From: Bacteroidales bacterium | GTDB taxonomy: Bacteria; Bacteroidota; Bacteroidia; Bacteroidales; F082 | NCBI GenBank assembly: GCA_028704385.1 | Contig: JAQVLA010000021.1 | Coordinates: forward strand, 1 to 64,000 | Direction: 5' to 3' | Length of the DNA stretch: 64,000 bases | Part shown: in pieces, positions 53,191 through 62,044 of the stretch | How the letters are laid out: each line of letters begins with the position of its first letter | Numbering within the stretch: the stretch's first letter is position 1 | The notes under the pieces: model-generated | Database searches by the model: none | Told to the model about the DNA's origin: nothing | The model's input: the letters and a program-made list of their open reading frames with translations, nothing else | Program-made: the position numbers and the translations under genes

Positions 53191-56166
53191 TTAATAGTAT
53201 TCTTTAATATAGTCATAAGCTCTATTAAATAAGTCCTCGTCTTTGATTTGATACTTAGTCCAAAGCACTTTTCTTAATTCACGTTTTACTTCTCGTTCAC
53301 CAACTGTTGAGTTTTGCCAGCCGTCAAATCGAACAACTCTTACAATTTCATCTATGTCGTTAACAATACGTTCTACAATGGCTGGTGTTGTGTCGGTTTT
53401 AAGTTCTAAAAACAATTCTGTCAAAGCAGCTTTTGCATTCTTCTGCTCTTCAACCGGTTCAACTCCTTTCTCGGCTTGGAGAGTCTCTTTAGCTAACTGA
53501 CAAAGTTCTTTGATGAATTCAATTGAGTTTATCAATCCTTTCTCTGCTTTGTCACGAATGGCTTCCAGTCTTTCGCTTAAGCGTTTGAATGTTGGATTGT
53601 TTCCATGTTTGTTTAAGCGACTGATAAGAATTTTCAAAACCTTTTCTGCTTGTTTCGGGTCTTTCTTATTCATCAAATCGTCAATCACTTCGGCATCCAA
53701 AATCATTTCTTCCATGTCGCGATTTATGCCCGAAACATGTATGTGTTCATGTATGAGTGCTGTTGTCTGGGCGCCTAAAGCATGCCATAAGAGTCTGCCG
53801 TTGTCGTCCGATGATGGTTTTACCGAAGTGTAAACCTGCGACAGCCATTTATAATCTTTCTCGAATTGATTCAAAACTGGGTCAGGTGAAAGTGCTTCCC
53901 ACAATTTTGTCAAGCTGCTGAAATCTTTTGCAAAGGCATCGCGTTTTTCGTTGGTATTGATGCAATCTTGTGCTCTTGATAATCCTTCAAAACCTGAAAT
54001 TGTTCTGTCAACTCCTTGAAAGTGATTCAAACATTTTTCCATCCATTCAGGCAATTGGTCTTTCAGTTCCTGTAAGTTGGTAATAACCATTTTTACGCTT
54101 TCTTCATCAAATGCCAGGGCTTTTGCGGTGTCGTCAAATACGCCAAAGTAATCTACAATCCTACCGAATGTTTTATTTGGGAAAAGTCGGTTAGTTCTGC
54201 ATATCGCTTGCAATAGCGTATGGTCTTTCAGCGACTTGTCCAAATACATGGTTTGCAAAACCGGTGCATCAAAACCAGTCAACAATTTTGCGGTTACAAT
54301 CAGGAATTTCAAAGGACTATCTGCATCGTTGAATTTCTCAACGACTTTTTCTTGCTTGTCTTTGTCCATTGCATACTTCTGTTTGAAATCAAAATCATCA
54401 TTTGCCGATGAACTGATTACAACTTCGCTTGCTTCGGTATTTATTAAAAGGTCTAATGCTTCTTTGTATTGGACACAAGCCTCACGGTCAGGCGTTACAA
54501 TCATGGCTTTTAAACCTTCGGGTTCAACATGTGCTTTGAAATGTTCTACAATGTCTGCAACAATGGTTTTTACCCGTTCTGGCGATTTTAAAAACACTGC
54601 CATGTTAGCGGCCTTCTGACTTAGCTTGTTTCTATCTTCTTCAGTCAGGTCGTTTGCCATTTCTTTAAAGGCAACATCCAAACTCTCTTTGTCAATGTGA
54701 TAATTTGGCAAACGTGGTTCAAAGTGCAAAGGCAAAGTTGCGTTATCTCTGATACTGTCTTGAAAAGTATAACGACTCATGTAACCTTCGGTGTCTTGCT
54801 CTGCACCAAAAGCCCAAAATGTATTTTTATCAGCTTTGTTGATGGGGGTCCCTGTTAAACCAAATAGAAAAGCATTGGGTAAAGCATTTCGCATTTTGCG
54901 GCCCAAATCGCCTTCCTGCGTTCTGTGTGCTTCATCCACCATCACAATAATGTTTTCCCGCTTGTTCATGTCGGGATAAGCATCTTTGAATTTGTGCACC
55001 ATCGTGATGATGATTTTACGGGTATCTTGTTCCAATAGCTTATGTAATTCTTTGATGCTATCGGTGGTAATCATGTTGGGCACTTCGGCTGTGTTAAATG
55101 TGGCGGTGATTTGTGTATCTAAATCAACTCTATCCACTACAATCATTACCGTTGGATTATTTAGGTCTTGTTGCTTCCGTAATTTTTGAGCAGCAAACAA
55201 CATCAACAATGATTTTCCAGAACCTTGAAAATGCCAAATCAATCCTTTTTTAATTTGTCCTTCTCTTACACGTTGCACAAGGGCATTAGCACCTTCGTAT
55301 TGCTGATAGCGACAAACTATTTTTATTTTTTTCTTTTTGCTGTTGGTTGCATAAACCGTGTAATATTGTAAAATATCCAACAGGGTTGATGGCTTGAGCA
55401 AATGCGTTATTTGTTTGGCTACATCATTCAAACCAATAAAATGACTTAGTTCATCTTGCTCATCTTCTAAACGCCACGGTGCCCAGAACTCTAAAGGAGT
55501 TCTTACACCACCAATAAATATTTCTTTGCCTTCGGTAGCAAATGAAAACACATTGGGAACAAATAATTGCGGAACCGAATTTTCATACACCACATTAATA
55601 TCATGCGCTCCATCAAACCAGGTTACAGCAGGTCGCACCGGTGTTTTGGCTTCACCTACTACCAAAGGAATTCCGTTGACGAATAGTACAATATCAGGAA
55701 TTTTTGTTTCTCTGGCTCGTAGTTTAAACTGATTGCAAAGCACAAAACGGTTGTTCTTCAATTCGTCATAATCTATGAGACGAATAGCAACATGCTCGTT
55801 GTTTTTACCGATTGGAAGCGTTACTTCGTTGCGAAGCCATTTTGAAAATTCTTGGTTAGCTCTTACCAAACCCACATTGTTTACAGTAATGAGAATGGCT
55901 CTGAGTTTATGAATAACTTCTTCGGCTCGGTCAGGATTAGCGGCTATGGCTGGGTTAAGGCGACAAAGGGCTTCTTTCAATTCCTTTTCTACAAACACTT
56001 CAGTAATATCCCGTTGCAGTAAATCGGCTTGCACATAGGTCCATTTTACCGAATCATATTCAACAGCTTCTTCATTTACTACATTGCCATGCACAGCATT
56101 GAGGTTCACCCCTGTGAGTTGGTGAATGATAAAATGCTCTACGGTATTTTGTTCGTTAAAGTTCAT
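53191..56166 (-). CDS. hsdR: Type I restriction endonuclease subunit R
   Basis: 991 residues. The N-terminal nuclease domain has the PD-(D/E)xK triad: Asp158 (PDIVLF), Glu172 and Lys174 (GEAK). The SF2 translocase follows with Walker A GSGKS (315-319), the DEAH box 411-414 (VDEAHRT), the LTGTPI motif III and the ICRTNRLFP motif VI. The C-terminal helical region binds the methylase complex. It cuts unmodified DNA after ATP-driven translocation. It is last in the R-M operon, starting right after the stop of the small putative nuclease gene. Confidence 0.95.
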   Translation of the reverse strand: MNFNEQNTVEHFIIHQLTGVNLNAVHGNVVNEEAVEYDSVKWTYVQADLLQRDITEVFVEKELKEALCRLNPAIAANPDRAEEVIHKLRAILITVNNVGLVRANQEFSKWLRNEVTLPIGKNNEHVAIRLIDYDELKNNRFVLCNQFKLRARETKIPDIVLFVNGIPLVVGEAKTPVRPAVTWFDGAHDINVVYENSVPQLFVPNVFSFATEGKEIFIGGVRTPLEFWAPWRLEDEQDELSHFIGLNDVAKQITHLLKPSTLLDILQYYTVYATNSKKKKIKIVCRYQQYEGANALVQRVREGQIKKGLIWHFQGSGKSLLMLFAAQKLRKQQDLNNPTVMIVVDRVDLDTQITATFNTAEVPNMITTDSIKELHKLLEQDTRKIIITMVHKFKDAYPDMNKRENIIVMVDEAHRTQEGDLGRKMRNALPNAFLFGLTGTPINKADKNTFWAFGAEQDTEGYMSRYTFQDSIRDNATLPLHFEPRLPNYHIDKESLDVAFKEMANDLTEEDRNKLSQKAANMAVFLKSPERVKTIVADIVEHFKAHVEPEGLKAMIVTPDREACVQYKEALDLLINTEASEVVISSSANDDFDFKQKYAMDKDKQEKVVEKFNDADSPLKFLIVTAKLLTGFDAPVLQTMYLDKSLKDHTLLQAICRTNRLFPNKTFGRIVDYFGVFDDTAKALAFDEESVKMVITNLQELKDQLPEWMEKCLNHFQGVDRTISGFEGLSRAQDCINTNEKRDAFAKDFSSLTKLWEALSPDPVLNQFEKDYKWLSQVYTSVKPSSDDNGRLLWHALGAQTTALIHEHIHVSGINRDMEEMILDAEVIDDLMNKKDPKQAEKVLKILISRLNKHGNNPTFKRLSERLEAIRDKAEKGLINSIEFIKELCQLAKETLQAEKGVEPVEEQKNAKAALTELFLELKTDTTPAIVERIVNDIDEIVRVVRFDGWQNSTVGEREVKRELRKVLWTKYQIKDEDLFNRAYDYIKEYY

Positions 56167-56661
56167 TTATGCTACAATTAGAATTTCTGCCTGAACATCA
56201 ATTCTCACATTGTGTTTTCTAAAAAACGCAAGATTCAGTTCATTATCAACTTCTTGAAAATGCCTGTGTTGTTTGTTGCAAGCAAATGCCTTTTTGTGTT
56301 TAAACTGATTAATATCGTGTGCCGTCTTAAAGAATTCAATTGTAGAGTCTAATTGACTAATTGCGTCAGAAATCCAGTTTTTCGCCTGATTCTTAAGTTG
56401 AACAAAATAAAGGTGTTGATTAGAAGTTAAAATGCCATCACATCTTCCCCTACCCGGGTGCTCGTTGTCTTTAATCAGGCATTTATCAACGGGTGTAAAA
56501 GTTAAACCAATAGCACTGTCATTTTTTACTTTAGCAATCCATGTTTCAGGATTATATGCATCGCTATATGCTTTGGTGCCATCCTGACTATCGCACAAAC
56601 CAAAAGACAAATCAAAGCGTTCTTGCTCTTTGCAAGTATTATTCAGGAAATTCAAACTCAT
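56167..56661 (-). CDS. Putative PD-(D/E)xK-like nuclease partner of the AAA ATPase
   Basis: 164 residues, no recognised name. The segment GRGRCDGILTSNQHLYFVQLK followed by an ISQLDSTIEFF helix resembles the core of PD-(D/E)xK nucleases. Asp75 and Lys90 are in place, the usual Glu is Gln88, and Gln103 sits in the following helix. That fits a variant active site, but it is a motif-level inference. Its start overlaps the ATPase stop by 4 bp and its stop abuts the hsdR start, so it is translationally coupled and probably works with the ATPase. Confidence 0.6.
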   Translation of the reverse strand: MSLNFLNNTCKEQERFDLSFGLCDSQDGTKAYSDAYNPETWIAKVKNDSAIGLTFTPVDKCLIKDNEHPGRGRCDGILTSNQHLYFVQLKNQAKNWISDAISQLDSTIEFFKTAHDINQFKHKKAFACNKQHRHFQEVDNELNLAFFRKHNVRIDVQAEILIVA

Positions 56662-57890
56662 AGTTCTTCTTCTAATTCAAGCAGTGAGTCAAAAATTTCG
56701 TTGCCTTTTCTGATAAACTGATTTAAATAGTTTTTGTCAGATGGAATACCATAAGGATTAGGCAGGCTTGAAATCGTTCCATTAATTTCATCCAATTCAT
56801 AAACCAGAACATCATCTGCTTCTACTTGCGAATTTTCCTGAACGATTGTGTAAAGTTTATTCAATAAATCTTGTTTGCCTTTTTCAATTATTTGTTTTTT
56901 CAAATAAGCAGCTTGAATTGAAATGCTAAGGAACGTAATAATGTAAGGACTATGAGTTGTCATTATCAGTTTATTACCATCTTTCTTTGTATGGCTTAAT
57001 AATTCAAACAGCAAACTCCTTTGTGACGATGGGAATAGGTTTTGTTCAGGTTCTTCAACAATATTGATTAAGCAAGCTCTTTTCCTTTTTGCACTAAGCT
57101 GACGCAAATATGCCTGACGAATTTCAGGAGTCAGTTGTGGGTCGTTTAAAATGGTTTTTATTTCCTTGTCCAATTTTTTTTGCTCTTCCAAAGAGTTTTC
57201 TTTGATAGACGGGTCTTCTTCTGCCGATAAACTGTCAGAAAGATATTTTGTAACCAAAAACAACGGAACGGTTGATTGAAAACCGCTTGATGCTTCGGAA
57301 AGCCTTAACTCATAGTTTCTGTTTTCTCCAACAACACGAGCTAATTTATTTAGTTTATCATATTCAAACTTTACTTTGTTTATCGGCAATTCAATTCCGC
57401 TTGCAAACAAGTTCTTTGCAGCATCAAATTCATCATTGAATGTGTAAAGTGTACTTGGCAGATTTTTCAACTTATCAGGTCGGTCAACTGAACTTAAAAA
57501 ATTTCGTTCGGCAGGGGCATACATAATCTTCGGCAGCAAATAACCATTCTCCTTTGATTTTTGTGCTTCAAATTTCCCATCAATGTAGCTGAGGGTAAAT
57601 GCTTTTCCGATATACTCAATGCTGGTATCCGGTTTAGCATATTTTTCAATACGCTGATAGGCCAACTGCTTTAAAAAACGGTTATGTGTATTCAGTTCGT
57701 CTTGACGGATTGTGCCCATAACCATCGCTTTTTCTATCCAGCTAAGGGTAGAAATCAACTTCGCTACCGTGCTTTTACCTGAACCCTGATTACCGATAAA
57801 CACCGTAACCTTTTTTACATCAAGCCAACCATCATGCTCCTGATAGCCTTCTTTGATGGGTCCAAAATTCTTTATTCTTAGTTTGCTCAT
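56658..57890 (-). CDS. OLD/AAA_15-21-like ATPase inside the type I R-M operon
   Basis: 410 residues of an SMC/ABC-type ATPase: Walker A GNQGSGKST (33-41), signature-like LSEASSGFQS (197-206), Walker B LINIVEEPEQNLFP (274-287) and the switch histidine in TTHSPY (His313). A helical insert (about 215-270) lies between signature and Walker B. There is no TOPRIM domain, unlike OLD or GajA. Such ATPases pair with a nuclease in several defence systems (for example Septu, PARIS, restriction-linked RloA/RloB). Here the partner would be the 164-residue product that overlaps it by 4 bp. Confidence 0.8.
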   Translation of the reverse strand: MSKLRIKNFGPIKEGYQEHDGWLDVKKVTVFIGNQGSGKSTVAKLISTLSWIEKAMVMGTIRQDELNTHNRFLKQLAYQRIEKYAKPDTSIEYIGKAFTLSYIDGKFEAQKSKENGYLLPKIMYAPAERNFLSSVDRPDKLKNLPSTLYTFNDEFDAAKNLFASGIELPINKVKFEYDKLNKLARVVGENRNYELRLSEASSGFQSTVPLFLVTKYLSDSLSAEEDPSIKENSLEEQKKLDKEIKTILNDPQLTPEIRQAYLRQLSAKRKRACLINIVEEPEQNLFPSSQRSLLFELLSHTKKDGNKLIMTTHSPYIITFLSISIQAAYLKKQIIEKGKQDLLNKLYTIVQENSQVEADDVLVYELDEINGTISSLPNPYGIPSDKNYLNQFIRKGNEIFDSLLELEEEL

Positions 57891-57939
57891 TTGCTTAAAA
57901 TTCGTGTTTCAAATTTAGTTATTATTAATGAAGAAGGAA

Positions 57940-58356
57940 CTAAAACTCTTTATTCCAAGGAGGAAGTGTGTCATGCACTTCAAAATATCGTTGTATTATT
58001 AGCCCTTCAACGTAGCCCGGTAAATCTCGATAATGCGAATCATATGTTACAAACCAATAAATGTCTAAAGCATCAATCTGCTCTTTTTGTAGTTTTTGAT
58101 CAAAATATTGCTGTCGATTTATTCCTTCATGTTTGTTGTTAATTCGTTTTTTCAACATTTGGTCTCCGAAGTTTCCGTCTTGGCACATCGTACCTGATTT
58201 ACCAATATACAACAATTTTTTTCTTCCCTTTGCCAACTTTGTGATGTAATAAATCCCGGGAAGATTAGGGACGTCTTTGCTCACCACAGAAAGTTTATCT
58301 TCTTTTTTGAAAAAGAAGTGACCATTGTTCTTGTATTTATTTGTTTCAGAAAACAT
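57940..58356 (-). CDS. GIY-YIG-like nuclease-fold protein
   Basis: 138 residues. The GIY-YIG pattern can be read as PGIYYI (GIY at 34-36) and LLYIGKSG (YIG at 50-52). It is followed by a conserved-position Arg71 (KKRINNKHEG), a candidate metal-binding Glu117 (GYVEGLII) and Asn135 near the C terminus. These are the expected family catalytic positions. It is 2 bp downstream of hsdS and 49 bp upstream of the ATPase gene. It may be an effector nuclease of the embedded module or an accessory to restriction. Confidence 0.7.
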   Translation of the reverse strand: MFSETNKYKNNGHFFFKKEDKLSVVSKDVPNLPGIYYITKLAKGRKKLLYIGKSGTMCQDGNFGDQMLKKRINNKHEGINRQQYFDQKLQKEQIDALDIYWFVTYDSHYRDLPGYVEGLIIQRYFEVHDTLPPWNKEF

Positions 58357-58358
58357 AT

Positions 58359-59507
58359 CTATCCTAATATTTCATTTAATAATTTCTGCTTCAAATGCTT
58401 CAAAGTTGTTCTTTGTTGCTTGAGTTGGTTAACTGTATTATCCAACTGCTGCAATACTTCCAAAATGGTTGTCTGTGTTTTTATATCAGGAATAGAAACT
58501 TCCAATTCAGCTAAATCTTTCCACTTGGTTCTTGGGGAAAGTGAACCTGCCGAAGTGCTTACTGCATGTTGAATAAAAGCATCTGCTGAAATGTAATAAG
58601 GCAATAAACCTTGCAACATCTTTTTGGCTTTGGCTCTTATTACCAAAATATCGCCTGAACAAATTCCATCAAAATCGGCAACAGCAACTTTCTTTAAATA
58701 GGCTCTGCGCTTGCCAAACAATACATCGCCTTTTATAAAGCGTTTGGTAAATGTGGTTCCATTGGCTACCAAACCAAAACCTTGCAATTGAAAATTATCT
58801 GCTTCAATCCATTCCAGGCCAACAAAGCGTTCTACTTCTTTTTCGTGTTCGGGATATTTCTTATCACATTCTGCAATATCTCCAAATACGGTTGCAGTAC
58901 AATTATTGCTGTTTAACAAATTACCAAAGACAGGTTCCTTGCTCAATAATCCATTTACCAACGATTTTTGCAATGCTTTCAAATGCTGAACCTGCGCCTC
59001 CACCTGCTCCATAGCCGTTTCTATGCTTTGAAACAAAGCTGCTATTTGTTTTTGCTCTTCGAGTGAGGGGAGTGGAATTTCATAATTGGCTAAATCACGC
59101 CATTTTGTTCTTGGAGAAAGAGATCCTGCTGAAGTGCTAATCGCATATTGAATGAAATTTTCCGAAGTAACGTAAAGTGGCAAAAGCTCTGGATGAATTG
59201 ATTTTTCTTTTGCTCTAAACACAAGAATATCTCCTGAACAAATACCATTAAAATCAGCAATAGCAACCTTTCTTAAATATGGTCTTCGCTTCCCAAATAA
59301 AACGTCGCCTGATTGAAATGTCTTTGAAAATGTAGTACCGTTTTCAATTTCTCCTGCACCATTAATACTTAAACTTGAACCATCAAGATTTTCAAGTCCA
59401 ATAAATTTTGTCAATCCATTATTAATGGCATTTTTGTCATGTTTTTCGATACAATCAGCCACAAATGAAAAGGGTTTTCTTTTCCAATTATTTTTATTCA
59501 GCTTCAT
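58359..59507 (-). CDS. hsdS: Type I restriction-modification specificity subunit S with two similar TRDs
   Basis: 382 residues. Two target-recognition domains (about 15-147 and 205-340) are each followed by a coiled-coil spacer helix. The two halves share long motifs at a constant 193-residue offset: GDVLFGKRRxYLxKVAxADFxGICSGDILVxRAK (from 67 and 260) and STSAGSLSPRTKW (from 124 and 317). HsdS normally has two unrelated TRDs that give an asymmetric bipartite site. Two related TRDs predict a near-palindromic bipartite target. It is the natural partner of hsdM upstream, but the two genes are now separated by an inserted transposase element. Confidence 0.93.
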   Translation of the reverse strand: MKLNKNNWKRKPFSFVADCIEKHDKNAINNGLTKFIGLENLDGSSLSINGAGEIENGTTFSKTFQSGDVLFGKRRPYLRKVAIADFNGICSGDILVFRAKEKSIHPELLPLYVTSENFIQYAISTSAGSLSPRTKWRDLANYEIPLPSLEEQKQIAALFQSIETAMEQVEAQVQHLKALQKSLVNGLLSKEPVFGNLLNSNNCTATVFGDIAECDKKYPEHEKEVERFVGLEWIEADNFQLQGFGLVANGTTFTKRFIKGDVLFGKRRAYLKKVAVADFDGICSGDILVIRAKAKKMLQGLLPYYISADAFIQHAVSTSAGSLSPRTKWKDLAELEVSIPDIKTQTTILEVLQQLDNTVNQLKQQRTTLKHLKQKLLNEILG

Positions 59508-59530
59508 ACTTTTGTACCTTTTTTATTGAA

Positions 59531-60139
59531 ATGCCGTCAGGCATACCACATCGGTAACCCAACCCATACACACCACTAAAAATGCCGTAGGCATGATACC
59601 TACACCGGTTCATGAAAAATATATTTATCTTCATATTCCACTTCAAATTTCTCAAGAAATAATTTATACTCTTCTAAAAATGATTTCTTTGCGTGATGCA
59701 CTTTTTGACTTTCGATATATCTGATAACATCAGGCAGTTGAGATTTTGCATACGAAAAAGCACCATAGCCCGCTTGCCATTCAAACCGTCCTTTGCAGAA
59801 TTTGTTATCGTTAATCCATTTAGACGAGCCAGCTTTAACATCCTGCATAAAATCAGCCATAGATTGGGTAACTCTGAAACCTACCAGCAAATGCACATGG
59901 TCAGGCATGCCATTTATAACTATCATTTTGTGCTTATTGGCTTGCACTATTCCGGTTATGTATTTATACAAATCATTCTCCCAACTGCTATGTATTAGCG
60001 AGGCTCTGTATTTTGGTGCAAATACAAAATGAAGATGGACTTGAGTATATGTGTTTGCCATTTTCCCTAATGTTTCATCACTATGGGATTATTATTGTTT
60101 TTACATTCATTTGTTACCGATTTTTCATCCCTACGGGAT
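59531..60139 (-). mobile_element. IS200/REP-type element inserted between hsdM and hsdS
   Basis: The element is bounded by small palindromes. Downstream of the transposase are ATGCC-GTCA-GGCAT (59531-59544) and ATGCC-GTA-GGCAT (59582-59594). Upstream are ATCAC/TATGGGAT-type (60077-60089) and ATCCC-TAC-GGGAT (60127-60139). Paired short hairpins of this sort flank REP-associated tyrosine transposases and IS200/IS605 elements. The right palindrome ends 1 bp from the hsdM stop codon, so the element occupies nearly the whole 633-bp hsdM-hsdS gap. Confidence 0.7.
59600..60061 (-). CDS. tnpA: IS200/REP-associated Y1 transposase (TnpA)
   Basis: 153 residues, typical length for IS200/IS605-family TnpA. 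The HUH motif is DHVHLLV and the likely nucleophilic Tyr is in the helix AFSYAKSQLPDVIRYIESQKVHH. The N-terminal HLHFVFAPKYR is also characteristic. It cuts and joins single-stranded DNA at hairpins, and small palindromes are present on both sides. No TnpB gene is next to it, so it is either a solo IS200 or a REP-associated transposase (RAYT). The gene looks intact. Confidence 0.9.
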   Translation of the reverse strand: MANTYTQVHLHFVFAPKYRASLIHSSWENDLYKYITGIVQANKHKMIVINGMPDHVHLLVGFRVTQSMADFMQDVKAGSSKWINDNKFCKGRFEWQAGYGAFSYAKSQLPDVIRYIESQKVHHAKKSFLEEYKLFLEKFEVEYEDKYIFHEPV

Positions 60140-60140
60140 T

Positions 60141-61616
60141 TCATGCTTCTATTCCAATATTTTTAAGTTGAGTAAATAAATTTTCTAATGAAGCATTTAT
60201 TTGCAGTTGCCCGGCTTTTACATCTGCAATTAAGTCTTCTGTGTTGTGTTCAATGCCATTCGATATCGGCTTTACATACAATTGTAAACTCAGATTGCCA
60301 TTGTTTTCCAACATTTCTTTGTTGCTCATTACTTTGGCAAATCCTTCCGCATCAGCAAATTTCCAATAAGCATCGCTAATCTTTTTTATGTGCTGAGGCT
60401 CCAGCCAGGCATTGGTGCGTTCTATGCGCAGTTCTTCCTTGGCATCAATAAAAATAATTTTCCCTTTCCGTTCTTTGGGCTTTTCCATGCGGCACACCAG
60501 CAAACAACTTTCCATGCTGCTGTTGTAAAAAAGGTTTTTGCCCAAACCAATTACGGCATCCACATAATCTTCTTCTATCATGCGTTTACGTATGTCGGCT
60601 TCGCTGTCTCTAAACAATACCCCATGCGGCCACAATACTACGCTGCGGCCTGTTTCGGGGTTTAGGCTTTTCATAATGTGCTGTTGAAAAGCATAGTCGG
60701 CACAACCTTGCGGTGGAGTTCCCCAAATGTTACGGCCAAAGGGGTCGTTCATCCATTTTTTCTGGTTCCACTTTTTCACGCTGTAAGGCGGGTTTGCCAT
60801 AACTACGTCAAACTGTTTTAGTTCGTCGTTTTCCAATATTTGTGGGCTGTCTAAGGTGTCGCCCTGCACAATCAAAAATTCATCAACATTGTGCATAAAC
60901 ATATTAATACGAGCAATGGCAGAGGTTATCAGGTTGAGTTCCTGACCATATAACTTCATGGCTCTATATTCTTTACCCTGTTCTTTTACATGGAGTGCAC
61001 TACCTAGTAAAATACCACCACTTCCGCAGGTAGGGTCATAAATACTTTCACCCGGTTGTGGGTCGGTAATTTCGGTCATTAGTTTTACAACGGTACGGTT
61101 GGTGTAAAACTCGGCAGCGGTGTGTCCGCTATCGTCGGCAAATTTTTTAATGAGGTATTCATAGCCTTCGCCCATAATGTCGTGGGGCACTTCGGCAACG
61201 GTGAGTTTCATTTTGCTAAAATGCTCAATCAGGTCGAGCATTTTTTCGTCGCTCATTCTGCGTTTGTTAGTCCATTGGGCATCGCCAAACACATCATGTA
61301 GCATTTCAAAGTTGGCTTTCTCAATGCCGTTCAATGCTTTTTGCAGGTAAGCACCCACATCAACGGTTTTCTTTCGTACATCGTCCCAATGGCAACCTTC
61401 GGGTATCTGAAAACGGTGGTTCTCGGCAAACTCGGCATATTCCAAATCGCCATCACTTTCTTCTTTGGCGAGTTCAAATTCTTCGTCCCACAAATCGCTT
61501 ACCCTTTTAAAAAACAGTAAGGGAAAAATATATTGTTTAAAGTCAGCCGCATCAATCATTCCACGCAGAATGTTGGCTGCTCCCCATAGGTAATCTTCTA
61601 ATTGTTTTTGTGTCAT
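60141..61616 (-). CDS. hsdM: Type I restriction-modification DNA methyltransferase subunit M
   Basis: 491 residues, standard HsdM length. An N-terminal helical HsdM_N domain (DYLWGAANILRGMIDAADFKQYIFPLLFFKRVSD) is followed by the N6-adenine methyltransferase domain. That domain has the SAM-binding motif DPTCGSGG (194-201) and catalytic NPPY (275-278). With HsdS it methylates the host target sequence. It is the first gene of the operon, and no clear promoter is seen upstream in the 428-bp spacer. Confidence 0.96.
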   Translation of the reverse strand: MTQKQLEDYLWGAANILRGMIDAADFKQYIFPLLFFKRVSDLWDEEFELAKEESDGDLEYAEFAENHRFQIPEGCHWDDVRKKTVDVGAYLQKALNGIEKANFEMLHDVFGDAQWTNKRRMSDEKMLDLIEHFSKMKLTVAEVPHDIMGEGYEYLIKKFADDSGHTAAEFYTNRTVVKLMTEITDPQPGESIYDPTCGSGGILLGSALHVKEQGKEYRAMKLYGQELNLITSAIARINMFMHNVDEFLIVQGDTLDSPQILENDELKQFDVVMANPPYSVKKWNQKKWMNDPFGRNIWGTPPQGCADYAFQQHIMKSLNPETGRSVVLWPHGVLFRDSEADIRKRMIEEDYVDAVIGLGKNLFYNSSMESCLLVCRMEKPKERKGKIIFIDAKEELRIERTNAWLEPQHIKKISDAYWKFADAEGFAKVMSNKEMLENNGNLSLQLYVKPISNGIEHNTEDLIADVKAGQLQINASLENLFTQLKNIGIEA

Positions 61617-62044
61617 TTTCTAATTCTAAAATTTTAATTCGCTAAATTACAAATAAAGACTGCAATTCAAGGCGAGGTGCGATGGCAAGAAAACAGCTCT
61701 TTGGCAAGCTTTGGTTGTAGCGTTGGATTGTGAGGCTTACCAATGTGTGCAATGTGGGTGGGGTTCCTGGTTTCTTTTTTAAGCGAGGGAAGAAAAAACA
61801 AAATAAATTCATCCAATTTGCACTAACTTTTTAAAGAGCCAAATCCTTTCTATTTTCAATTTATCACGATCGTATCTGTTTGTCTTCTGTCTTTTTACAC
61901 TTGTTGCCAACAGTCTGAATATGATCCGTTTGGCATTTCAATGCTCCAAGTTTTCAATTTACTACCATGTTTATCAATTGCTTCCATCTTCAATTTTGGC
62001 ACGATCTGCCAAATGCACTCTATTTTTTGTTGGCACCTGTGGTT
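61617..62044. other. Spacer between hsdM and the S41 peptidase gene
   Basis: 428 bp without a gene. The right half is palindrome D (61905-62035). The segment 61704-61756 (GGCAAGCT, then TTGG and ACCAATGTG) resembles the sequence downstream of hsdR. I see no strong TAnnTTTG promoter for hsdM. Confidence 0.5.
61905..62035. repeat. attC-like imperfect palindrome D, downstream of the S41 peptidase gene
   Basis: Two nested inverted repeats of matching geometry: outer TGCCAACA (61905-61912) with TGTTGGCA (62028-62035), inner TTTGGCA (61929-61935) with TGCCAAA (62007-62013). The arms are 16 and 14 bp apart on the two sides. The element ends 9 bp from the stop of the S41 gene. Confidence 0.65.

Noticed and set aside
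56167..57890. Calling the ATPase/nuclease pair Septu, Gabija or PARIS
   Set aside because: There is no HNH partner as in PtuB, no TOPRIM in the ATPase as in GajA, and no TOPRIM/DUF4435 partner as in AriB.
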